A stretch of 64,000 nt of DNA from Branchiostoma floridae (lineage: Eukaryota > Chordata > Leptocardii > Amphioxiformes > Branchiostomatidae), in assembly GCF_000003815.2 (NCBI RefSeq), contig NC_049992.1, positions 21,398,242 to 21,462,241 on the forward strand, written 5' to 3'. This document shows, piece by piece, positions 33,901 through 45,900 of this stretch (positions are counted from its first letter, which is position 1; each line of letters opens with the position of its first letter). Under the pieces are notes generated by a model. It saw only the letters and a program-made list of their open reading frames with translations. It was not told the origin of the DNA and made no database searches. Both the position numbers and the translations under genes were made by a program.

Positions 33901-36900
33901 TGTTTGTTTGACTTTGGAATGACTGTGTACAGTTCTCACCAGGGTTGTTGTTTGAGGTAGACGAAGGTACCGACTTGTACAGCGATCATGAGGACCACTT
34001 GACTCACAACAGAGAACAGGTTGACTGGTGCCATCAGGCTTCCCAACGGCCTCTGGGGAACCAGCTTAGGGTACGCCTCCTGCCAGCCCACTGGAGAAAT
34101 GCATTTCATCAAATACATCCCTTCACCAAATAATCATGCCTTTATTCAATACTTTAGGTCTCATTCAAGTATTGCTAAAGAGTACCTACACCAAAAGCAA
34201 AGGACTGCATGAATGTGTGTTTGCAGCAGTTTGGAATTCCATTTTATCCATCCCAACTAACCTCGAGAAATATTGTCCATAAACAAACACGAGTTCTTCA
34301 CGAGTCCACACCTTCTTAATTTATGCTGTTGACATACATGTGTACATACAGACCCACATAACCACTGCACCATGGCACAACTGAAAATATAACCATCTTG
34401 GCAAAGGTGAAAAAGGGAAGAGAATACAAGGATATGGACAGAAAAGAAACAAGACCATATCATATCCGGGACATTGAAAAAACTGATATGACAGAATATT
34501 CTCATTAAAGGACAGCACCAGAAACCTATTAACCACTTAAAAATCATGAACCTGGCGTTTGCAGAAAATTTGACCTCCAATTTTCAAACGCTGCTGCAGA
34601 ACGCAACTCGCTGCTAGGAGGCCCATTTTAATAATGTACTTACATATAAAGCTCGCTGCAGTCCAATGAGGAAAAGCTAGATCAACCATTTTTGAACTTG
34701 ACCTTCCTTTTCAAAAACACTACATGCCTAAATAATATCATTGATATCCATCAACAACATCTCGAGTTATCTTGTTTGCAGCAAAACTCACTTACATACA
34801 AAGCCAGCAACAGCACCGTAGGTAAAAGCCAGGAAAACCATTTTTGCACTTAATACAAATGTACCGTCCAATCTACAACGTTACTGCTACACACCTACCA
34901 AACACCAGCAGCTTTCTCAAGTTATGCTGTCCACAAACAAGTGCACAAAAATTCAATTCCGTTACAGTGACAACTTTCCACAACTGCTACAAACCTACCA
35001 AAAATCACAAAATTTCATCCACAATTTCTTGACATATGATTGCTATTGACCTACATGTATATATAGACCCATCAGTCAACCAAAAACATAGCTTTCTTGG
35101 TGAAGACAATTAAACACATAAACAAAGGTCTGATACATTAGCACATGCAGCTGTAGCTTCTTCAGAAATATTGTATATTATGTATGTATGTAATACTATG
35201 TAAGATATTGATGTGCTGTATGCATAGAAGCTAAATGTGTACTTACTGAACAGGGCCACGGAAGTGGTAATGGCCAAGTCTATGTACAAGTACTGGATAT
35301 CACCAAGATTGGAGTCAATCTGAAAGCACACAATACACAAATCATACATTTACATTAACTAAGTATTACATTAATGCATTAACACGTAAGCTCGCAATTT
35401 AATTTCCGGACAAAAAGAATTTCAAAACGGATTGTTCATGCTGGTTAGTATATCCATGCAACTTTACACGTGCCTCAAACACATCATGACACTGTGACTG
35501 TGTAGCAGGTACATGTAAGATGTAAGTGGAAGAAAAAGTACAGAACAAACTAGAGTTCGGCGACCTCATACCTCCATGAATATTTAGAGCTTTTGTTAAT
35601 TTCATGCAAATGATTTAACATTAACATGATTTATGCATGGTGTTGTTCATCATTGAATAACGTACAGTGCACATGTCACCAGTAAAATTCCCAATTCAAA
35701 TCATTTATCATTAAGTTGTTTTGCAATTTTTGCATAAATTATGCAAAACAGTTCCTCATTTGCATATTTGATATCTGCATATGTTCCACCAATTATAATT
35801 AACAAGTGTTACATTTATCGAAGTCCAGTTATTGCAAACAATGGAATTATACAGTTACTTTACAGTTATTATACAGTTTCCTCATTAATAAACTGCATAT
35901 CATTATGAACATCTTTGCCTAAGCTACCTGCATACCTAAAATGCAGGCAATCTGCCATTCCTTTATGCAGTTATAGTCTTTGGAGTGTCTTGACAAAAAT
36001 GCCCCTGCAGTTCCACAATTGAATGTTAGGGGACTGAAACTTGCCCCACCTTGTCATGACGCTAAAAGCTATCTACCACCCAAATGTCACGACCATATCA
36101 CGTATGGGACAAGAGATACATTGAAAAAACTGCTATGATAGAATATTCTCATTAATTATGCAAATGTACCCCTATTTTGCATAATTAGTATTTTATCTTG
36201 TACAACATTATCTAAGGTACCTACATACCAAAAATCATGAAAATCCGTTGTTCCCTTCTTGAGTTATCCTCGTCAGAAGTTTTTGACAAAAATGCCCCTG
36301 CTATCCCAAAACTAGACGCTAGGGGGCCCAAACTTATGTCATTTTTTCCTGAGCACAAGAGCTATCTAATACTCAAAAATCTTGACCATAGCATGTTCAG
36401 AACACCGAGATAGCAAAACCGGAAGTTGCACTGCAGTACCAAGGTCACACACCAGGGGGCCCAAAATTGACCTTGACCTTCGTCTTCCCAACCCCTACCC
36501 ACATACCAAATATCATCGTAGTCCATCAAGAGGTTCTCAAGTTATGATGTCCACAGATATGCGGAAACACAGACACACACACACACAGACACACCAAAAA
36601 CTATACCTCCATTTTTTCATGGAGGTAAATAGTGCAAAAATTGTTCAATGGCAGTTTTAGGTTTACAGGAAAAAAACATGAATTCAATGCATTAATTTTA
36701 TGTCATGTAGCCACAGCCGTTAGGCTTGTACAGCACACATTGGGCATGTAGCCAATCAGCATTAACAAGAAAATGTACAGCTAGCTGGTGACTCTCCAAG
36801 CAGAGGTTTGGCTGTGACTGTTTTTAATGTGATTTTAGGCGCTTTTGCAGAGCTTGCTATTCTGTCACTTTTTCTTCATGTCAAGTCAAGTCAAAGTTTA

Positions 36901-39900
36901 TTGCACAACAATTGTAAAACGGGTACAATGTATGGCAAACTTAGGTAACATTATAATGTATAAGGCAACTAGTAATATAGTAGTGGAAGTAACAATAGAT
37001 GAAGGTTATGCAATGTTCGAAGGAACATAGTGTATGATGCATCGATGTGAAACAAATCCAGAGTGTTGCTACAGACTATTTGCTAATAACATGAGTCTAA
37101 TACATACTACATTCAGGCTCGATTTTATACATACTGCATTCGGGCTCCATTTTATACAAGCAATATGATGGAGAGGAGACACAGCGAGGATCTTATCGTC
37201 TAGTATATTACATTACTATGACAATGTTCACAAAATTAAGTTGATATCATGAGGTTTCTTTTCTGCATGGATGTATATATGTATTGACCTACGTAAACGG
37301 AAACAGTGTCGGGACATGACATAAGTACATGAAATAGCTCTCTGTTTGTCTTTGGTAATGATTTGTACTTTATCGTCTGCATTAATTTAGCTCTTTCTTC
37401 TATGTTAGTCGGACATTCTATCATGAAATGGTATTCATCTTCTACGCCTTCTCTGCATGTTGGACACAGTCTCTGGCTTGCTGGGACATTATTGTGATGG
37501 CCTTTTTCAATTTCTAACCGGTGTGAAGCAATTCTCAGTTTTGTTGTATTGGCTACGAAGGATTTGTTTTGGACCGAAAGCAAGTATTTCTCAATCTGGA
37601 ATTCAGATTTTATTTTTGAATATGTATCGAGTTTACTGAAACTTTTGATTTTTTGTCGCCAGCTGGATAGAAACTCGTCTTTAAAGCCCCGGTCACAAAG
37701 CGCGTACGATTCCTTGCGATGGACTATTCCGCACATCGTACGATGAGCGCAGTACATCGCAAGAAAATCGTAAGCATCGCAAGCCATCGCAACGCATCGG
37801 ATGTGTGTTCAAAATTTTTCCAGCGTCGCACGATTTTTCACTTGTGTCTCTTCTGTATAGCCGTCTGACCGCTTTTGTGCTTCTTTAACCAACAAAATGT
37901 GGACATAGCTGTTAAATACCTTCCTATAATATCTTTAACTGTAAAAAATAAATTAAAAAAGACCATGACAACAAGAGTATTACAAGCAAAAGTTCAAATC
38001 AAGCGTGAGTACTGGTATGGTTATCTCGGCCTGCTTGCCGGCTCTACGTGTCAGGCTCTTTCCAAGATCGTATCATGATATGCTATCAACAAAAAGATGC
38101 CATCATACAAAAATCAAATGATAAGCATTATATCATATATATTTCCGACTCATAGAGCCTGCCTTTATGTTCGAGTTGTCCCCATGGTTATTACGATTAT
38201 GGTAAACTGACCCAAGACCGACGAGAGCTGAGATTTGATCTAATTATAAACTCACGTGCATGAAGCGATCAAACAATTGTCTGCATCACCTGTGCGTGGC
38301 GCGCTGTTCTCTGGTTGCGACTGTGGCAGTTGCGACTGATATATTTCCCCTTTTCGTCAATATCGACAATATCAGGGAAAACTGAAACCATCACAACATG
38401 CTAAAAAATCATAAATCTATAACCTCATCAGTAGACAAAAATTGCCGTAATGAACTCTGCTATGGGGGCAAATAAAACCTTACGACGATAGCGAAATTTT
38501 GAACATGTTCAAAATCCATTTCAGCTCTATTTTTCGCCATACGACGCTCCCCGATTTACTATGATCCACTGCGATTGACGCAGGCACGCTCTAATGACCT
38601 CATCGTACGATGCACTACGCGCTTTGTGACCACGGCTTTATATACTTAAACCATTGCTTCCGATTCTCCCCCGACTTACGACGCACTGCGCTTATCCTGC
38701 GCATCGGAAGGAATCGCAAGGAATCGTACGCGCTTTGTGACCGGGGCTTTAGGCGCTCCTTGAACATGTTTCCAAAATAGTTGGCGCTTATGGTAGGGTT
38801 CAGCCAAATATTTTGGAACCCATGTCTGCAGAGTGTATCTCGTACATGTATAACCCAGTCTTGTTCTAGTCTTACAGCTTCATTATATGCCTTTTTCACT
38901 ATTCTGTCATTCGGAAGGCTGTTCAATCTTAACCAATATTTCATCAGTTGAGTCTGAGTATCTATGTATAGCGGGAACATGCCCAATTCTCCCCTTACGG
39001 CAGCGTTAACTGAACTTTTGGGGACGCGGAGAAGTATTTTGCAGAAGTTTAGAAGAACATATTCTAGGTCGGAAACCTTGTAAGAAATCGGAGGTTGGAT
39101 TACCGTAATGTTTTGTTTAGCTAATGTATTGGAATGGTATATTATCTGTAACTTATCGTTGTACTTGCCGAGTCGAATCAAAACCGGACGGTTAGATGGT
39201 CGGATCGGATTTTTTACCGACACGATTAGCTCTACGGATATTAACATCTAATCCTAGAATCGGAGATATAATGTTGGATACTATGTCTACTGGCTAACAT
39301 GAAGAAATGCCTGACAAAAACAGCTAAAAACACGTCAAAAACAGCTGGAACCGAACCTTTGCTAGGAGAGTAACAGCTGATAGTACGGATGTACATTTTG
39401 TATTTCGTCTGTGAGTAATATTCATGTATCATGCCAGTACTTACTGAGTAAAGTGTGATAACGGAGACAAACTGCACCATACTGTACAGGGCCATGTACT
39501 TAAAACTACCAAAGGACGTCACCAAGGCTGCACGGGCTTCCCTGAAGAAAACAGTGACATAAAAACTTGGTAATAAACATGTCATTAATATATAGTACTA
39601 ATCATATGTATATGATACAAAAACACACTCACTCATTGTGGCATTGTGTTGGCACAATGGTTAGGATATTTGGCCCAGAGGTCTTGTGGGTTTGAATCCC
39701 TCGACATGCCACCGATGTTGTGCTCTTGGGAAGGCACTTACACAACTTTCCTTACACGTAGGTATAAAGTAGGTGTACCTGACACTCTTCCTGGGGTACA
39801 CTAACCATTATATTACCAACAATATTATGCCAAAATACAGCTTTGTGCTGATGTTGTTCTGGTCTGACCTGTTTGTCTCCTGGTAGTTATAACATTAAAG

Positions 39901-42900
39901 TTATTGGCCATGCATGATGGCCACTTTTTACATGCCATCAAGTGAGAGGTGGTTTACCTGATGACTGTTGGAACACATTGAATGTTGGGTATTTTGGATG
40001 TAAAAGGAGAGGCAACAGAAGCTTCAGCCTCAGACAGTGATATCCCAGCATGAGCTGTCTTCAGTGCCTGTAGGAAGTACACAATAATTACAAGTCTTAG
40101 AGCATACAAGACATTCGAGTGACACATAAATTACCCTGCACAAAACATACTGTTATCTAGCTAGAGATGATCAACTGATACAATTTATGCAAATGAGGAC
40201 CTCATATGTTATATGGATGTCATCTTCTGGGTTCTGGGAACCACAAAACTGATGCGAGTGCGCAAAGAACAAAAAAGTTTGGTCAGAAAAAAAGAGCTGC
40301 CTTCATTATGGAAATTGTGTATGGTCAGGCAGCTTAAACTAATCAAGGACGTTACATCTGATGTAACGTCCTTGAACTAATGACGTAACACACAGAGTAT
40401 GGTACACAATGTACATGATGTACACCAAACAATATCAGATTCTTGTATTTTGTAACGGGGGCCGCCCTAAGACGGTCCCCGTCGTAAGACGGTACGGATT
40501 TTTTGCTGATCTTATTATCCATAAGTACACAGTGTTTGTTGCCACTGACTATGCTGATTACAAAGGTAAATAAACCAAGTCCATGCACACAGCTTTAATT
40601 TGCATTCCAGGTATACTTTAACATATTTACTTCATGTTTTTTTTTAAACAGAATTCTAACAGTAATGTTTACAGTGCTGAATCACTGCGGTCACCGGCCT
40701 CTGCGTATTGGCGGCTCGTGTCGCTAACTATACGAACTCATCCAAGCAGTCATACAACTGCCATGATACACATAAATAAAGCTCCATAAAACACTATAAA
40801 TATGGGTCTTCAAATGTTTGTTGAGTAGAAAAGCAACCAAAAGGAAGCGACATAAACATTGCCACCATTGTACTCCCAAGGGAGTGTGGCCGTGAAGGTG
40901 GGAGACTAGAGAACGCTCCAAAGATTTATTTGACTGTAACAAATGATTCGTGCTGTCTATGAAAATAAGACTTGACAGAGAGATGTAGATGATATTTTCA
41001 TAGAATCAGACGGAGTTTTGTCTATGTTGGCGGTGTCGTTTTTTCGTAATGTTTTTTTTAGTCGGGCATTCACAATCAGTGCATTCAGCCCATTGCCCGT
41101 AAAAACATCAGCTGGATTGTTCTAGGTACAGCCTTCCTCATGTGAGACAAGAAGTACATACAGTCACGATTTTACTGTCAAAAGAAAGCTAAAATATCAT
41201 ACTATTAATTTGTTTCTGTGTACTTAAATTTACCACTTACTTCTAAAGAGAGCAAATTGTAAAAAAGCGTACCAAGTTAGGCACACTGTCCAGCGTAGCA
41301 CAAAGTTGGAAGGTTACATTACACGAAATTGTCTCACAGTGTTTACCGCTTGTAACACGCAGCGCGAAAGGTTCATGAACCATATGAATGCATTTCTTAT
41401 TCAAGTATGTTGTTCAAATCTATGTGTAAAAAATTCAGTCATCAAAATTTGACCACTCTCAGGCAACTAGCGATGGAGCGCCATGAGTTTGAGCGCAAGA
41501 AAAAGCGTACCGTGTTGGGGCACCTCCCGTTACTTCCATATCTTTTTCTTGGGAATTTGTACAACATACATTCAACAATATTTTTTTCAATTTACCCTCA
41601 GGGACTCATTTTGCAAGACTTAGTGCTTAGTGATTTAATGATTTACAGTATGGTTAAAAACTTGTTTCTAATGGAAACAGATGAAAATTGATGCATGTGT
41701 GGACATCATCCATGTGAGGCCTAGGACAAAAATGTTTTGTTTTCTGTTTCAGTCCTGAGAAAAATTAGGGTCAGTGGATAAGAATGATCTTTTTTTACAA
41801 ATATTTCTATGTCTGAATATTAATATTTAGACTTTGGCCAAAATGTCAAATTCCTTACTAGGGCAATCCTGGTTCAATTGATGGTGTGTTATTCTGCTTG
41901 CAACATCACTCAAACTGTACACATCTTGCTTGCAACCATCTAGGGTACAGTGGCCTACATTCTATTGTTTACAGCACAAGACAGTGGAGAAAGGTTCCAA
42001 ATATTGATGGACAACAAGCTTGTGTACTCACCCCACAATCATTAGCTCCATCACCACACATAGCGACACAGTATCTATGGGAAAACACACTCTGACAGTA
42101 AGTCACAAGTTCATCAAAAAATTCAGGTCCCCTTCCACTAGACGGTGAGTGCTGAGCAATGGTACATTCATTTGACAAAATTAGATTTCTGTGATCCTTT
42201 GTTTCATAATTGGAATATGATGCAAGATATAAGTAAAAATACACAAGATGTAAAAAAAAAAACAGCAATATATAATTGTTAAATAATAATAAGTTAATCT
42301 GTGATGGTAGTCAACATTATGTTACAATCTTAAAAACCAACTAGGCTAAGCTTTCAATCAGTCCTCTGATCCTTATTAAGTTGAAATGATGACCCAAAGC
42401 CTAAGTCATAGCGGAGTCCAGCCTTGTTCGCTTTGATCTGATCCTTAATGGTGCACACCCCAGTTCTTCCGCGACCAGGGTCCGAGGTAGTGCACGACAA
42501 AAAAGTGACGAAAGGCTTCCGAGGTTCTATGTTTGAGTTGCCATTTCTTATTATCTACAGTAACGAATGACATTAAACGCTAACATGGCTGAAAAGCGTA
42601 CTAGGAAATGGTGTGTTTTGGGTGCAAATTGCGTTTTGGTCCGCGGCTTACTTCCGGGATATTCCTACGCCTAAAGGTAAACAGGCCCATGACCTAGATT
42701 GACCTCTGAAGCGCTGTGATAAGCCAAGTTGCAATGCCGTGCGCCGTGGATGATTAAAAAAACTGTAGTACTAGAATTTTCTTTATAATTGGCTGGATTA
42801 CCCTTGAGATTTTCCTCTTTCTGGCAGTATCAGGCGTGTTTGCCGGAAAAATCTTCTTCATGTGTTTTATCCAATGCGAAAATGCCGGATTTTGTGCATC

Positions 42901-45900
42901 ATTTTTGACATGAAAATAATATCTTTTCCCTATAATTATTTCAAAATTAGAGAAGTTGAAGGATCGAAACTCAGTTGGTCTTGTAGCTGAAGGTTTATTC
43001 TCTCACCCCATAACCTGAGTTATTTTCCTTCAGGATAATTCCCTGGAAGAGATGGTCGCTAGACTTGAGGGTGTGCCGCCTCCATTGGAAAGCCCAAATA
43101 ACCTGGTGTGTGCCCCCATAATTAAGGTCACTACCTTTTGGGAGCGGACCAAAGTGAACAAGGCTGGACTCCAGGCTACTAAGTCACACATCCAGACCGG
43201 AAGTGTGACATCAGCATTAAAAGGGTCAAAAGAAGTCGGTATTGATACCAACACCAAACTAAAAAAGGCATACACTCAAGAATTCTTACGGCATCTTTAA
43301 TAGTTCAGACCCTGACATCTAGGTAACAGAAGAGGAACCAAATAAGTCACTGCCCTTTCTTTCTAGACACGTTAACTGTGATCCAAGAAGATGGTGCATC
43401 AAGATATATCGCACACTCATCCATAAGGACCAATACTTCAATTTTGCTTCCAATCATCTACTTGACCATAAACTCAGAGTTGTAAGGACTTTGTTTCACA
43501 GAGCTGAAATTGTGATATCTGAAGAACAATCATATAGAATCAGAAAAGGATCATCACGGTCTTCGCACTAAAACAATGTGGCTACCATAGTTGGGCCATT
43601 GAAAAAGCAGGCTCACTTGGTACAGCAAAACCCAGGACTGCAAACAAAAATCATGATCCTGGTCATGCCAACAGGAGTTTTGTCATTCTCCCGTACATAA
43701 AATTTAAAGATCTCTCAGTGGCCCTCAGGAGAATTTTTGACACACGACACACACAGAATCAAAAACAACAAAGACCCTGAGACAGTAGACAGTATAGTAC
43801 CCAAGGACAAAACAAGTCTTACAGTTCGGATACCTCATACATCCATGAAATATTCTCTGATTTCCCTTTCTGTCACTTACTCCAGTGGTTTAAATACAAG
43901 GTGTTGAAAATTGTAGGAAAACAGCAGTGCCGTTATGTACTTGGTACTGCAGCAGGACTTTTCGTATCTTTTGACCTGGACATGCTATGATCTTGATTTT
44001 TTTGCGCATTCTGGAAACTGTTTAGTGCATTGTTTACTATGTTTCCCCGGCCATTGCTACACATGCATTGGTCTGCCACTTTCTGCAGACTGAGGCATTC
44101 TGGTCAAAATCTTTCACAGATTTCCGTGATATATAGCATGCAGGTATTTTTAGCAAAGATGTACATAATGAATATTTAACAAAGTGAAAATTATGCAAAT
44201 TTGGGCTTAATTTGCATAATTAATGAGGAAATATCTATATTTACTGTGTTTTCCATGATAGGACACAAATACATTGACTTGTATCATATGTAGCTTGCGG
44301 CAGGTGGAAAATTAGCAGAGAACAATTGTGCAAGTAACTCCCTAATTTGCATAATTAATGTAATGATTGCATTAATAATGTGAAGGATTGTATTGTCAAC
44401 ATTCTGACCTGTCTAACATGTGTAAATTAGTTAAAGTTGTACATAACCAGGCATAAATGATGCAAATGTGCAAGTCATTTGCATATTCATTACAATCCGT
44501 CCTGAGGCTCTAGAGTTATGCTGACCACAAATATCCTGACACACAAACAGACACACAGACAGACAGACACACAGACAGACAGACACACCAAAGACTATAC
44601 CTCCATTTTTGATGGAAGTTTTCATGGAAGTAACTAACAAGTGTTATCTATCACATCCTTTGTTAGGGGCAGAACATCTGTAGCCCTTGTCAAGAATATT
44701 ACATACATTAGGTGAAACTGGACATGCTCTTCAGACCAGGTTCTTAAAGAGGCATAGACGTAGAGGCCCAGTTCAGTAAATTCAGAGGTGTTGCAACACA
44801 TTCAATATAGAGGAGTGAAAGAAGCCATTTACACCACAGCCCACCAACCTTCCCCTAACAGAGACGGGCGTCGATACCAACTTCCAAGCACCTTTGACTC
44901 ATTGCTGACGTGACACTTCGGTCTGGATGTGTGACTCATTTCAACTTGATAAGGATCAGAAGACTGATCAAAAGAATGTTGGTAAGAGCTTTATTTTGTG
45001 TACGGAGATAGAGTTTAAAATTGTAACATAATGACATTCGTTGTTGTTGTTCTTTATCTCTGAAATTCAATAAGCGTCTGTCAAAGCTTTGGTGAATCAG
45101 TAGTCACAGCATTCAGTGGAGGTAAATGGGATGTTAACACAATTTGAAGTATTTTCTCTTTCGTTTGTATGTTGATCAGACAATTCGTACAACATCTTTC
45201 CCCAAAAATATATCTGCACAACACACTACAAACTCCCTACAGTACGTCCCCAATGCGTTGTATGTCAAAGCTCTGTTAATTTATAATTGGTATTGCCGGT
45301 GAGATCCGTCTCGGTGCCTTTGGGTATGAGCATTTTGTTGATGATATTCGGTGAGATGTGGCCAAAGATTTTTTTTAAAACAGGTGAAAGCAATTCGCGC
45401 ACGGATGTCATCCATAGAATTTAACTTAGGATAATCAAATACTGGATACTACTAGTGGCCTTAGGATCCACATTGGACTCAATAGAATGTGACAGTTGTT
45501 ACAGTACAAAATGTATGAACAAATGTTAATATGTGAGGGTAGTTGATATTGTAAAGACCTTATTTTTGTACATAATGTAAAAGCGCCTACTGTACTAACA
45601 AGTTTTCCTTCAGTCTGACATGAACAATCCGACTATAAAGGTCCAGCTTTCTGTTACTTGTCAGATACAGCATCTACATTGTAATGACTAAATAATAGAA
45701 TGAAGCACAGTTGTAGGCATGGACAAAATGACTTGATCATGTGCTATTATTGAGTACGATTTAATGTTTTGGGTAGGAGCTCACATATACATGTATAATG
45801 ATTGTAGTTGATAGTGTTGGTTAGTAGTTTTCCCTTACCCCAAATCCTGTAGACTCTCTACCAGCTGTGCCTTCTGGTTTGGAGACATCCTGGCAAAAAC

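Larger units (their letters stand above)
42351..44974. mobile_element. Composite element bounded by a 39-bp inverted repeat
   Basis: The left end CTTTCAATCAGTCCTCTGAT is inverted at 44955-44974, with about 35 of 39 bases pairing over 42351-42389 and 44936-44974. Inside lie a Penelope-like fragment and a diverged AT-rich repeat, so either a large TIR element took insertions or two solo ends flank by chance. Confidence 0.55.
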
